This document shows positions 19,207-27,832 of a stretch of DNA of 64,000 bases, in pieces. Position 1 is the stretch's first letter; each line of letters opens with the position of its first letter. The notes beneath the pieces are model-generated. The model ran no database searches and had not been told where the DNA came from. It saw only the letters and a list, made by a program, of their open reading frames with translations. Where the stretch lies: the NCBI RefSeq assembly GCF_029892095.1, contig NZ_JARZAE010000004.1:2852001-2916000 (forward strand). The letters are read 5' to 3'. The stretch is from Kitasatospora sp. MAP12-44. Its GTDB lineage: Bacteria; Actinomycetota; Actinomycetes; Streptomycetales; Streptomycetaceae. A program made the translations under genes and the position numbers.

Positions 19207-21090
19207 CTACTGCTTGGGCACCTGGTAGTCCTTGCCCAGCACGACCACCAGGTCCGCGATCTGCGCGTCGGTGACCTTCTTCACGGCCGTCGGGGGCAGG
19301 CCGAGGCTGGTCGCCAGGGACTGCGCGGCAGCCGCCCGGCTGTCGTCGGTGTAGCGGATCTCGGTACTGGCCTGCGGGCTCGGCGCCGTGCCGCCGCCGG
19401 GCACGAAGTTGAGGCCCGCGTTGACCACCTGGATCTGCGCTGCGGCTGCGGCCTGGCTGTTCCCGGAGGCGTCCACGATGCTCACCCGGGCCGGCGCGCT
19501 GTTGGCGGCCGCGGTGTGCACGGTGCCGCCGAGCACGTCCTTGACCTGCGGACCGGCGACGGCCTGGTCCAACGTGCCGTCCGGCTGGACGGTCAGCGCG
19601 CTGGTGCTGAAATGGCCGGCCTGGGCCTGCTGGGAGAGCTCGGCGAGCAGGCCCGCCAGCGCCTTCTCGGGGAGCGAGGGGTCGAGCACCGCGTTCATCC
19701 GGTGCACGTCGTCGGTGGCGTCCGGCAGGTCGGTGGGCATCGCGTGGACCAGCGCGTCCAGCACCTGGCCGAACCGGGCCAGCTGGGCGTCCTTGGTCTC
19801 CCCCGGGGCCTGGTACGTGGCGTACGCCACCGCGGCCGCGCCGGTCAGGGTGCGCTGCGGGCCCTTCTCGACCAGCAGCTTGCCGGTCGGGTCGAGCAGC
19901 TGCGCATTGGTGTCCACCTTGATGCCGCCCAGCTGGGAGACCAGCAGCTGCAGGTAGGGGGTGTCCAGCCGCCAGGTGCCGGCCACCGGGGCGCCCAGCA
20001 GGTTGGTCAGGGCGTCCCGGGTGGGCGCCGTGCCGATCCCGTCCATCGCCTTGTCCAGCGTGGTGGCGGCCGAGTCGGCGGAGGCCGGCAGCAGCAGGTC
20101 GCCCGGCAGCAGCAGCGCCGAACCCTTGTGCCCGGAGGCGTCGTTGATCAGCAGCGCGGTGCTCACATTGCCCTGCAGGTCGCGCAGGTGGACCACCACG
20201 ACGCTGCGCGGTCCGGCCGCCGCGGCCGCCGACTGGTTGGTGAGGGCGCCGCTGAAGTAGAGGTAGCCGGTGGTGCCGCCGGCCACCAGGGCCAGCGCGA
20301 CCACCGCGCCGATCGCCCGGCCGCGCAGCTTGCGGCGGCGCTCGTCGCGGCGCTCGGAGCGCGACTCGGCGAACTTCAGCCAGTCGATGACGTCCTCGGC
20401 CTCCTCGGCCTCCTCCTCGACGAAGGTGAACTCACCGGTCTGGTACGGGTCCTGGTCGCGGCCCTGGCCCGGCTTGGCGGCGGCGCTCCGACGGCCACCG
20501 ACCTGCTCGGAGGGCACGGCCGCGGCGGCCACCGGCGGCGCGGCGGCGGGCGGCGCGCTGCGCGGACGCGGCGGTCGGGGCGCGGCCTGCGGTACGGCCT
20601 GCGGTGCGGCCTGCGGCGGGGGCGCCACCGGCGGGGCGGCGGGCGGGGCGACCGGCTCGGCGTAGGCCTGCGGCTGCTGGGCGTACGGGTCGTAGGGCTG
20701 CTGCTCGTACCCGGGGTAGCCCTGCGGGTGCTGCTGCTGGTAGCCGTTGTACCCCTGCTGCTCGTAGCCCTGCTGCTCGTAGCCCTGCTGCTCGTACGGC
20801 TGCGGCTGCGGCTGCTGCTGCCCGTACGGCTGCTGGTAGGGGACGTACGGCTGCTCGTACTGCTGCTGCCCGTACTGCCCGTACTGCGGCGCGGGCGGGT
20901 ACTCCTGCTGCTGCCCGTACTGCTGCCCGTACTGCTGCCCGTGCTGCTGCCCGTGCTGTTGCCCGTGCGCGTCGTAGGCCTGCTGCTGCTGCTCGTAGGG
21001 GACGTAGCCCTGGGGCTGCTGGGCCTGCGGGTGCTGCCCGGTGGACCAGTCGCCGTCCTCGGGGCCCCTGCGGTCTGCCGTTCCGGTCAC
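19207..21090 (-). CDS. LCP/LytR_C-type envelope protein with Gln/Tyr-rich N-terminus
   Basis: 627 residues from GTG 21088-21090, preceded by GAGGGA. Residues ~15-220 are a cytoplasmic low-complexity region of Gln, Tyr, Gly and Pro repeats. A basic stretch and one membrane helix (AIGAVVALALVAGGTTGYLY) follow near residues 255-275. The extracellular part resembles the LytR-CpsA-Psr fold that transfers glycopolymers to peptidoglycan, then a LytR_C domain from about residue 530. The usual Arg of the IPRD-like motif is missing (here LLLPGDLLLP), so transferase activity is doubtful. Located between nadD and rsfS. Confidence 0.8.
   Translation of the reverse strand: MTGTADRRGPEDGDWSTGQHPQAQQPQGYVPYEQQQQAYDAHGQQHGQQHGQQYGQQYGQQQEYPPAPQYGQYGQQQYEQPYVPYQQPYGQQQPQPQPYEQQGYEQQGYEQQGYNGYQQQHPQGYPGYEQQPYDPYAQQPQAYAEPVAPPAAPPVAPPPQAAPQAVPQAAPRPPRPRSAPPAAAPPVAAAAVPSEQVGGRRSAAAKPGQGRDQDPYQTGEFTFVEEEAEEAEDVIDWLKFAESRSERRDERRRKLRGRAIGAVVALALVAGGTTGYLYFSGALTNQSAAAAAGPRSVVVVHLRDLQGNVSTALLINDASGHKGSALLLPGDLLLPASADSAATTLDKAMDGIGTAPTRDALTNLLGAPVAGTWRLDTPYLQLLVSQLGGIKVDTNAQLLDPTGKLLVEKGPQRTLTGAAAVAYATYQAPGETKDAQLARFGQVLDALVHAMPTDLPDATDDVHRMNAVLDPSLPEKALAGLLAELSQQAQAGHFSTSALTVQPDGTLDQAVAGPQVKDVLGGTVHTAAANSAPARVSIVDASGNSQAAAAAQIQVVNAGLNFVPGGGTAPSPQASTEIRYTDDSRAAAAQSLATSLGLPPTAVKKVTDAQIADLVVVLGKDYQVPKQ
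20650..21010. repeat. Gln/Tyr codon repeats within the LytR_C protein gene
   Basis: Runs of ctgctgctg and cgtactgctgcc units encode repeated GQQYGQQ, QQGYEQQ and similar strings on the minus strand. Units vary in length and keep the reading frame, which marks coding low-complexity sequence, not a CRISPR array. Confidence 0.8.
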
Positions 21091-21158
21091 GCCGTCCCTC
21101 AGGTCTTCCGTGTGGGCCGGGCTCTCGCCCAGCCGTCGTACGTCCTGCGACCGCCGGC

Positions 21159-21782
21159 TCAGCCGGCGTCCAAGTAGAGCGCGCGCTTGTCGATGTAGCG
21201 CACCACCCCGTCCGGGACCAGGTACCAGACCGGCTCGCCCTTGGCGACCCGGAGCCGGCAGTCCGTGGAGGAGATGGCCAGCGCCGGCACCTCGACCAGC
21301 GAGACCCCGCCGGCCGGCAGCCCGGCATCCGTCAAAGTGTGCCCCGGCCGCGTGCACCCGATGAAGTGCGCGAGCGAGAAGAGTTCCTCGGCGTCCCGCC
21401 AGGAGAGGATCTGCGCGAGTGCGTCGGCGCCGGTGATGAAGAAGAGATCGGCATCGGGGTGCAGCGCCCGCAGATCACGCAGGGTGTCCACGGTGTAGGT
21501 GGGGCCGGTGCGGTCGATGTCGATCCGGCTGACCGAGAACTGCGGGTTCTCCGCGGTCGCGATCACCGTCATCAGGTAGCGGTCCTCGGGGGCCGAGACC
21601 GTCCGGCCGGTCTTCTGCCAGGGCTCACCGGTCGGGACGAAGATCACCTCGTCGAGGTGGAAGGCACTCGCGACCTCGCTGGCGGCCACCAGGTGACCGT
21701 GGTGGATGGGGTCGAAGGTGCCACCCATCACGCCGATCCGCTTGCGTCCGCGCGGCCTCGCCGTCGGCCTGCTCTCTCCCAT
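21159..21782 (-). CDS. nadD: Nicotinate-nucleotide adenylyltransferase
   Basis: 207 residues from ATG 21780-21782 ([20 protein letters not shown]). The nucleotidyl-transferase signature [15 protein letters not shown] is at residues 20-34, with its HxGH ATP-binding histidines, and the C-terminal ISSTDCRLR matches the ISSTxIR motif. It makes nicotinate adenine dinucleotide from nicotinate mononucleotide and ATP in NAD synthesis. The LytR_C gene follows by 68 bp and is probably co-transcribed. Confidence 0.95.
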   Translation of the reverse strand: MGESRPTARPRGRKRIGVMGGTFDPIHHGHLVAASEVASAFHLDEVIFVPTGEPWQKTGRTVSAPEDRYLMTVIATAENPQFSVSRIDIDRTGPTYTVDTLRDLRALHPDADLFFITGADALAQILSWRDAEELFSLAHFIGCTRPGHTLTDAGLPAGGVSLVEVPALAISSTDCRLRVAKGEPVWYLVPDGVVRYIDKRALYLDAG

Positions 21783-21887
21783 GCCGCCACACCTTACGCG
21801 ACCCGCCTGAACAGGCCCTGGCGGGTGCATGCCGACGGGAGCGTCCCCGGTCCTCGGAGCGCTCCCGGCACGGACGGGCTCCCCGGT

Positions 21888-22034
21888 TCAGCGGTCCCGG
21901 TTGAACCGGGTGGTGATGAAGAGCAGGAGCAGCAGGATGAACAGCGCGGAGCCGCCGGTGAGCAGCGGCTGGAGGCTGGGGTGGTTGCCACCCTCGGCAA
22001 GCGTGGCCAGGCGGGGCAGAACGGTGGAGGTCAT
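21888..22034 (-). CDS. 48-residue single-helix membrane protein
   Basis: ATG 22032-22034 to TGA 21888-21890. The protein begins MTSTVLPRLATLAEGGNHPS, then a membrane helix (SALFILLLLLFITT), and ends RFNRDR. A purine-rich AGAAGG lies 11 nt before the start. It is about 105 bp upstream of nadD on the same strand. Composition and the positive C-terminal tail suggest an inner-membrane peptide with the N-terminus outside. Too short for homology-based assignment. Confidence 0.65.
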   Translation of the reverse strand: MTSTVLPRLATLAEGGNHPSLQPLLTGGSALFILLLLLFITTRFNRDR

Positions 22035-22177
22035 GATCGGCAGGGCCTTCTCGACTCGGTGGCGGGCCAGGACGGGGGTCCGGCGACCTGGGCGGCCGCG
22101 CGCTCATCGTACGGGGCCACTGCACGCAACCGCTCGGCGGCTCCCCGCGTCTGACTCCGGGTGAGAGGTGCGTGCGC

Positions 22178-22321
22178 TCAGTTGTCGCGGCCGGCCCGGA
22201 CCAGAATCCAGGCCAGCAGCAGGACGCCCACGAACGACCCCGCCACCACAAGGCGCAGGAAGATCCCCGGGCCGCTCTCGTTCGAAATCGCTGCCAGCTG
22301 CACCAGGTGGGCGGGGGACAT
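22178..22321 (-). CDS. 47-residue single-helix membrane protein
   Basis: ATG 22319-22321, with GAGGAG 7 nt upstream, encodes MSPAHLVQLAAISNESGPGI, then the helix RLVVAGSFVGVLLLAWILV and the tail RAGRDN. Its plan (about 25 polar residues, one helix, a short Arg/Asp tail ending RxxRDx) matches the 48-residue protein 143 bp downstream. A longer in-frame ATG at 22387 exists but lacks a ribosome site. Function unknown. Confidence 0.65.
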   Translation of the reverse strand: MSPAHLVQLAAISNESGPGIFLRLVVAGSFVGVLLLAWILVRAGRDN

Positions 22322-22530
22322 CGTCGGGCTCCTCGGGGGGTGGTCTTCAGCTCGGGAAGTCAGCCTAGACCCGCCCTTACCGGACACCCGCCACCACCCC
22401 CGCCGCGAACGCCCGTACGGCGTACGCTGACGCGCGGGGACGAGTACGCGGATGCAGGCGTTGAAACAAGTCGAACAGCGGGGGCCGGCGACAGGCCGGG
22501 ACCGGCGTCGAGCAGGAGGTACTCAGCACT

Positions 22531-23586
22531 ATGACCGATTCCACCCGGGACACCGACCCGCTCGCCAAGGGCGGCACCCCGAGCAGGCGCCGCAAGCGCT
22601 TCCCGGACATCTCCAGCCGCGCGTGGGAGCACCCGGCCGACCGCTCCGCGCTGGTCGCACTGCGCAAGCTCTCGGGCTTCGACGACATCCTCAAGAAGCT
22701 GGCCGGGCTGGTCTCCGAGCGCAGCGTCCGGCTGATGTTCCTGGCCACCGCCGTGAAGACGTCCGAGCGCCAGTTCCCCGAGCTGTTCGACATGGTCCGC
22801 GACGCCGCCTACATCCTGGACCTGGACAAGGTCCCGGACCTCTACATGACGCAGGACCCGCAGGTCAACGCCATGTGCATCGGCATGGACAACCCGGTGA
22901 TCGTGGTCACCAGCGGCCTGGTCGAGCTGCTCGACGAGGAGGAGCTGCGGGCGGTGATCGGCCACGAGGTCGGGCACGCGATGTCCGGGCACGCGGTCTA
23001 CCGCACGATGCTGCTGATCCTCACCAACCTGGCCACCCGGGTGGGCTGGATACCGCTGGGCAACCTGGCGATCATGGCGCTGGTCACCGCGCTCAAGGAG
23101 TGGTTCCGCAAGGCCGAACTCTCCTGCGACCGGGCCGGTCTGCTGGCGGGCCAGGACCCGCAGGCCTCGATGCGCGGCCTGATGAAGCTGGCCGGCGGGC
23201 ACAACCTCGCCGAGATGAACGTGGACGCCTTCCTGGAGCAGGCCGAGGAGTACGACAAGGCGGGCGACCTGCGGGACGGCGTGCTGAAGCTGCTTCAGGT
23301 GCTGCCGCAGACCCACCCGTTCGCGGTGGTCCGGGTCGCCAAGCTGAAGAAGTGGTCGGAGAGCGAGGAGTACCGCTCGATCATGGCGGGCGCCTACCCG
23401 CGCCGCAGCGACGACCAGGACGCCACGGTCTCCGACCAGTGGAAGGCCGCGTACGAGTCCTACGGCAAGTCCGTCAAGGAGACCAAGGACCCGCTCTTCG
23501 GCCTGATCCGCGATATCGCGGACGGCGCCGGATCGGTCGGCGGAAAGCTCCGCGACACCTTCACCGGATCGCGCAGCACGGACTGA
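22531..23586 (+). CDS. M48-family zinc metalloprotease
   Basis: 351 residues, with GGAGG 10 nt before ATG 22531. The zinc-binding motif HEVGHAMSGH is near residue 145 and the third ligand region (KAELSCDRAGLLAG) follows about 65 residues later. VVTSGLVELLDEEELRAVIG is typical of M48 (Ste24/HtpX-like) peptidases. Hydrophobic stretches after the active site (RTMLLILTNLATR, LGNLAIMALVTAL) suggest membrane association. HtpX-like enzymes remove damaged membrane proteins; the natural target is unknown. A long hairpin follows. Confidence 0.9.
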   Translation: MTDSTRDTDPLAKGGTPSRRRKRFPDISSRAWEHPADRSALVALRKLSGFDDILKKLAGLVSERSVRLMFLATAVKTSERQFPELFDMVRDAAYILDLDKVPDLYMTQDPQVNAMCIGMDNPVIVVTSGLVELLDEEELRAVIGHEVGHAMSGHAVYRTMLLILTNLATRVGWIPLGNLAIMALVTALKEWFRKAELSCDRAGLLAGQDPQASMRGLMKLAGGHNLAEMNVDAFLEQAEEYDKAGDLRDGVLKLLQVLPQTHPFAVVRVAKLKKWSESEEYRSIMAGAYPRRSDDQDATVSDQWKAAYESYGKSVKETKDPLFGLIRDIADGAGSVGGKLRDTFTGSRSTD

Positions 23587-23597
23587 CAGGACCCACC

Positions 23598-23637
23598 GGA
23601 CCCGGCATTCTGAAGAAATCTTCGGAATGCCGGGTCC
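23598..23637 (+). terminator. Terminator after the M48 peptidase gene
   Basis: GGACCCGGCATTC (23598-23610) and GAATGCCGGGTCC (23625-23637) form a perfect 13-bp stem, with TGAAGA/TCTTCG able to extend it inward. It starts 12 bp after the stop. Confidence 0.8.
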
Positions 23638-23812
23638 GGCATTTTCCGGCCACGGCCAATCCCCTGCCACCAGGCTTCGGTCCGCCGGCGGCACCGCGAA
23701 AGCCGCTTCGCGAATTGACGCTCGAGGCGCCGGGGGAATTCACCCCGCGAACCACTGGACGAAGCTGAGGAATTCTTCAGAACGGAATTTACAGGCACAC
23801 CGGACAACGGCC

Positions 23813-23840
23813 TTGCGGCAGCGATTTATCAATCTATGCT
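23813..23840 (+). promoter_or_regulatory. Candidate promoter giving a leaderless two-component mRNA
   Basis: TTGCGG (23813-23818) and TATGCT (23835-23840) are 16 nt apart, in an AT-rich patch. The first expected transcribed base, 6-7 nt past the -10, is the A of the response-regulator ATG at 23847, and no ribosome-binding site precedes it. Confidence 0.55.
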
Positions 23841-23846
23841 GACGCA

Positions 23847-24524
23847 ATGCATCTCTTGATGGTCGAGGACGAGGAACGGCTGGCGCAGTCGCTCAGCCAA
23901 GGACTGCGGGCCGAGGGCTACGCCGTGGACGTGACGGGCGACGGCCTCAGCGGGCTGGAACTCGCCCGCTCCGGGTCGTACGCGGCCATCGTGCTCGACC
24001 TGATGCTGCCCGGCATGAACGGCTTCCGGGTCTGCGAGGAACTGCGCCGCGACGAGAACCCCGTGCCGATCCTGATGCTCACCGCCAAGAACGGCGAGTA
24101 CGACGAGGCCGAGGCGCTGGACTGCGGCGCCGACGACTTCCTCAGCAAGCCGTTCTCGTACGTCGTGCTGACCGCCCGACTGCGCGCGCTGCTGCGCCGC
24201 GGCGGCGCGGCCCGGCCTGCCGTGCTGACCGCCGGCAACCTGCGGATCGACCCGGCGGCCCGCCGGTGCGTCGCGGGCGAGACCGTCATCAAACTCACCA
24301 ACAAGGAGTTCGGCGTGCTGGAATGCCTACTGCGACGACCTGACCAGGCGGTGCCCAAGTCCGAGATCCTGGACGCCGTCTGGGACTCCGCCTTCCGCGG
24401 CGACGTGAACATCGTCGAGGTCTATATCGCCGCGCTGCGCCGCAAGTTGCACACGGCCGCGGCCGACTGCGTGATCGAGACCGTCCGCGGCATCGGCTAC
24501 CGGGTGGTGTCCGATGCCTGCTGA
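23847..24524 (+). CDS. OmpR-family response regulator
   Basis: 225 residues. The receiver domain has the acidic pocket (VEDEE), the phosphoacceptor Asp in IVLDLMLPGMNGF near residue 51 and Lys in LSKPFS. The C-terminal winged helix reads LTNKEFGVLECLLRRP and later VYIAALRRKL and ETVRGIGYRV. It would bind DNA when phosphorylated by the kinase encoded next, whose ATG overlaps its last codons by 11 bp. The start follows a -10 box with no room for a leader. Confidence 0.95.
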   Translation: MHLLMVEDEERLAQSLSQGLRAEGYAVDVTGDGLSGLELARSGSYAAIVLDLMLPGMNGFRVCEELRRDENPVPILMLTAKNGEYDEAEALDCGADDFLSKPFSYVVLTARLRALLRRGGAARPAVLTAGNLRIDPAARRCVAGETVIKLTNKEFGVLECLLRRPDQAVPKSEILDAVWDSAFRGDVNIVEVYIAALRRKLHTAAADCVIETVRGIGYRVVSDAC

Positions 24525-26022
24525 GCACCCCGTGCTGCGCTGGGTCCCGCGCTGGCGCAAGCTCGCGGTCCGCACCCGGGCCGCGCTCGCCGCTGCGGCG
24601 GCCGCGGCGCTGGTCTTCGCCCTGGCCACCGTGCTGGCGGGCAACGCGGTGCACAGCACCATGATGAGCCAGGAGGAGGACCACGCCTACCGCACCGCGA
24701 CGAGCGTCTCCGTCGGCATACCGAACGCCCCGCGGGAACCGTACGCCGACCCCTCGTACGTGGTGACCGACCAGAACGGGACGTGGCTGCGCAGCACCAA
24801 CCTGTTCAACGAGTACACCGACGAGACCGGCTACGGGCGCCCCGGCGTCGATCCGCTGCCGCTCCCCGCCTTCAACCTGAACGCGTTCCTGCCGGGTCAG
24901 AAGGTCCAGTTCCACTTCCCCGGCACGTCCTACACCAAGCACTCGATCGCCGGGCGGACCGTCACCCTCGTGACCTTCTGGTCCGATCCTGTGACCACCG
25001 CCGACCTGCTGAAGTACACCGGCCAGCCCAACCTCCCGCCGCAGACCCTGCGCATCTACGTCCTGGTCAACCCGCTGGACGCCGAGGCGACCGCCGCCAA
25101 CGTCACCCATGTGCTGGCCTGGTACCTGATCCCCGGGGGCACCCTGTTCGTCGCCCTGATCGCCTGGCTGGTGACCGGCCTCGCGCTGCGGCCGGTCGAG
25201 CAGATCCGGCGCCGGATGGCCGAGATCGGCGAGGGCGCCTTCCACGAACGCGTCCCGGTGCCGCACGCCCGCGACGGCATCGCCAAGCTGGCCCGGACCA
25301 CCAACACCACCCTGGACCGGCTGGAGCAGGCGCTCGCCCAGCAGCGCCAACTGGTCGCGGACACCTCGCACGAGCTGCGCAGCCCGCTGGCCGCGCTGCG
25401 CAACTCGCTGGAGGTCCCGCTCGCCCACCCGGACGGCGTCGACTGGCCGGTGGTGGTCGAGGGCGCGCTCAGCGACACCGGCCGCCTGCAGGACCTCACC
25501 GACGACCTGCTGCTGCTGGCCTGCCCCGCGCAGAACGCCGACAGCCCGCAACAGGTCGAGCTGCACGACCTGGTCGGCGAGCAGATCGCCGAGCGGACCC
25601 ACGCCCCCGGCCCGCCGCGCTGGACGAGCACGCTGGACAGCGCCACCGTGCCCGGCAAGGAGCTGCTGGTCGGCCGGCTGGTCCGCAACCTGCTGGACAA
25701 CGCCGCGCAGCACGCGGTCGAGGAGGTCACCGTCACGCTGGTCCGGGAGGACGGCGCGCTGATCAGCGCCTCCCACTCGGTCGTGCTGACGGTCAGCGAC
25801 GACGGCCCGGGCATACCGGAGGCGGACCGCGAGCGGGTCTTCGAACGCTTCGTCCGCCTGGACAGCGCCCGCACCCGCGCCAGCGGCGGCGCCGGCCTCG
25901 GCCTGGCCCTGGTCCGCACCATCGCCGAGGGCCTCGGCGGCACCGCGCAGGCCGTCGAACCGCTCGACGGGCACGGTGCCCGGCTGGTCGTCCGGCTGCC
26001 GCTCAGCCGGCCGTCGTCGTAG
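24514..26022 (+). CDS. Sensor histidine kinase
   Basis: 502 residues. First membrane helix at residues ~25-45 (AALAAAAAAALVFALATVLA), an extracellular sensor of about 150 residues, a second helix near residue 210, then a HAMP segment (ALRPVEQIRRRMAEIGEGAF). H-box DTSHELRSPLAALRNSLE has the phosphorylated His near residue 287; N-box NLLDNAAQHA, G1 SDDGPGIPEADRERVFERF and G2 GGAGLGLALV complete the ATPase domain. It is the partner of the overlapping response regulator. The signal is unknown. Its last 20 bases overlap the end of the converging gene. Confidence 0.95.
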   Translation: MPAEHPVLRWVPRWRKLAVRTRAALAAAAAAALVFALATVLAGNAVHSTMMSQEEDHAYRTATSVSVGIPNAPREPYADPSYVVTDQNGTWLRSTNLFNEYTDETGYGRPGVDPLPLPAFNLNAFLPGQKVQFHFPGTSYTKHSIAGRTVTLVTFWSDPVTTADLLKYTGQPNLPPQTLRIYVLVNPLDAEATAANVTHVLAWYLIPGGTLFVALIAWLVTGLALRPVEQIRRRMAEIGEGAFHERVPVPHARDGIAKLARTTNTTLDRLEQALAQQRQLVADTSHELRSPLAALRNSLEVPLAHPDGVDWPVVVEGALSDTGRLQDLTDDLLLLACPAQNADSPQQVELHDLVGEQIAERTHAPGPPRWTSTLDSATVPGKELLVGRLVRNLLDNAAQHAVEEVTVTLVREDGALISASHSVVLTVSDDGPGIPEADRERVFERFVRLDSARTRASGGAGLGLALVRTIAEGLGGTAQAVEPLDGHGARLVVRLPLSRPSS

Positions 26023-27079
26023 GCGCCAGCACGCCGCACTGCTGCCAGGCCGGCTGCGAGCGGTCGGCCGGGTTGACGGCGCCGGGGGTCCCGGCCACCG
26101 GTCCGGTGCTGCCGGCCATCAGCGGCTGCAGGTAGGTGGCCTGGGCCGCGCCGCACGCGGTCGGCCCGGCCTGCAGCACCGAGTCGATCAGCTGCAGCTG
26201 CCCGGCCCCGATGTCCGCGCGGTCCATGTCGATCCGCACCTCGCGGCGCACGCTGTACAGGCTGACCGGTCCGCTGGCCGCCGTACCGGCCGGGTGCAGC
26301 GCGTACACCAGGGAGTCGTCACTGGTGATCTCCAGCACCGAGGAGTTCAGCTCGGTGATCTTGACCGTGCCGGCCGCCTTGACGGTGTTCGAGGCCAACG
26401 CGACCTTGGTCGGGTCGAAGCGGACCATCCACCCGGTCAGCGCGTGGTGCTGGTCGTCGGTCGGGCTCGCCACGCCGGCGTCGAACTGGCCCTGCTCGGA
26501 CGGCGCCAGCAGCGAGCGGACCGCGGTGGTCGAGCCGTCGATCAGGGTCTGCGGGTTCAGCTCGGAGACGTCCAGGTAGCGCTGCACGGTCTGCAGCGCC
26601 TGGCTGACGTCGCTCTGGGTGAAGTGCGCGGTGGAGGCTTTGGTGGGCAGCCCGAGCCCCGCGTCGCCGTCCGCGTAGCCGGCGGACGCCGGCAGCGAGG
26701 CGAACGGCGCCGCCGCGTCGACGGCCGCCACCGAGCCGCCGGCCGGGGCGAGCGCCGTGAGGTCGGCGGTCAGCTGGGTACCGCCACCGAGGCTGCCCTC
26801 GCGCGGCGCGCTCACCCCGAAGTAGACGGCGGCGCTGAAGGCCAGCACGATCAGCAGCAGCAGGGTCAGCGCCTGCCGCGGCAGCGACGCCAGCGCGCCG
26901 AGGCCGATCCGGCGGCGGACGGGGTGGGCGAAGCCGCCGCCGAGGCGCTCGTTGGCGGACAGTTCCTGGATCCGGGCAGCCCGGACGAAGGATTCGTCGA
27001 AGACGACGGATCGGTATTCGTCATCGCTTCCGGAGCCGCCCTCGGGCGCACCATCCGGAGGAACACCCGGGTCACCCAT
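26003..27079 (-). CDS. Secreted-domain membrane protein, conserved unknown
   Basis: 358 residues. The N-terminal cytoplasmic part contains DDEYRSVVFDESFVRAARIQ, followed by one membrane helix (LTLLLLIVLAFSAAVYFGV, near residue 85). The long extracellular part has no recognised motif apart from a Cys pair (ACGAAQ and QQCGVL) that could form a disulfide. A near copy of the N-terminal motif occurs in the next gene upstream (27161-27754), so the two are likely paralogous partners. Location beside proA. It converges on the sensor kinase. Confidence 0.8.
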   Translation of the reverse strand: MGDPGVPPDGAPEGGSGSDDEYRSVVFDESFVRAARIQELSANERLGGGFAHPVRRRIGLGALASLPRQALTLLLLIVLAFSAAVYFGVSAPREGSLGGGTQLTADLTALAPAGGSVAAVDAAAPFASLPASAGYADGDAGLGLPTKASTAHFTQSDVSQALQTVQRYLDVSELNPQTLIDGSTTAVRSLLAPSEQGQFDAGVASPTDDQHHALTGWMVRFDPTKVALASNTVKAAGTVKITELNSSVLEITSDDSLVYALHPAGTAASGPVSLYSVRREVRIDMDRADIGAGQLQLIDSVLQAGPTACGAAQATYLQPLMAGSTGPVAGTPGAVNPADRSQPAWQQCGVLAPTTTAG

Positions 27080-27160
27080 GCATCAAGAGTAGAGCGCGAA
27101 CGGGGTCCTGAACGAGGCCCGCGGCACACGTTCCGAACCGGCGTGCGGTGGCGGTCGGGC

Positions 27161-27754
27161 TCACCCCGTCGGCTGCGGTACGGCGGCGGCGGAACCGACC
27201 GAGACATGCGGCTGCACCGGGACCGAGCTGCTGGTGGTGCCACCCACCCCGGGCGCATGCCCCGGAGCGCTCGCCCCCGCGCCCCGGTAGACGGCGGCCA
27301 CCGCGACGGCCACCAGGCTGGCGCCCATCAGGATCACCAGCACCCAGGCCACCGGCCGGTGCCAGCGCTGCTGGGCGATCTGCCGGCGGCCCAGCGCTCC
27401 GCGCGTGCCGTAACCGGGCCAGCGCGTCGCACGACGGCGGCCCGCCGGACGGGCCGGGCCCACCCAGGGGTCGGTGTAGATCCGGTCGTCGTCCAGACCC
27501 GAGGGGTGCGGGCGCAGCTCCAGCGGCAGCCCGTCGTACCCGTCGGGCCCCGCCGGTTCCAGCGACCACCCGGGCACGGTGTCCGGCTCCAGCCGGGCCT
27601 CGGCCGCGGCGAGCTGGCGCTCGCGCGCACTCGGCTCGTGCACGGCAGCGCAGCGGACGAAAGCCTCGTCAAAGACCACGGTGGCGAACTCGTCGTCCGC
27701 TCCACCGTGGTCGGCGCCGTCGGAGTACGGCGAGCCCCCCACATCCTCAGCCAC
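27161..27754 (-). CDS. Membrane protein sharing the VVFDExFVR motif, unknown
   Basis: 197 residues. The motif DDEFATVVFDEAFVRCAAVH (residues ~21-40) matches the neighbour ending at 26003 (DDEYRSVVFDESFVRAARIQ). A basic stretch and a single helix (PVAWVLVILMGASLVAVAVA) follow near residue 135, with a short Ser/Val-rich outside tail. It lies 81 bp upstream of its relative on the same strand and 78 bp after proA, which suggests an operon. Function unknown. Confidence 0.78.
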   Translation of the reverse strand: MAEDVGGSPYSDGADHGGADDEFATVVFDEAFVRCAAVHEPSARERQLAAAEARLEPDTVPGWSLEPAGPDGYDGLPLELRPHPSGLDDDRIYTDPWVGPARPAGRRRATRWPGYGTRGALGRRQIAQQRWHRPVAWVLVILMGASLVAVAVAAVYRGAGASAPGHAPGVGGTTSSSVPVQPHVSVGSAAAVPQPTG

Positions 27755-27832
27755 GGGATTCAGCGTATTACCGAGGGAGCGATTTGTCTGTGCCTCACGG
27801 CACTTGGCCTCCGTACGGGTGGGGAGGCAGGT

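Noticed and set aside
20650..21010. Regular short repeats resembling a CRISPR array
   Set aside because: Units are 9-21 bp, in frame, without spacers, and encode a Gln/Tyr-rich protein segment.
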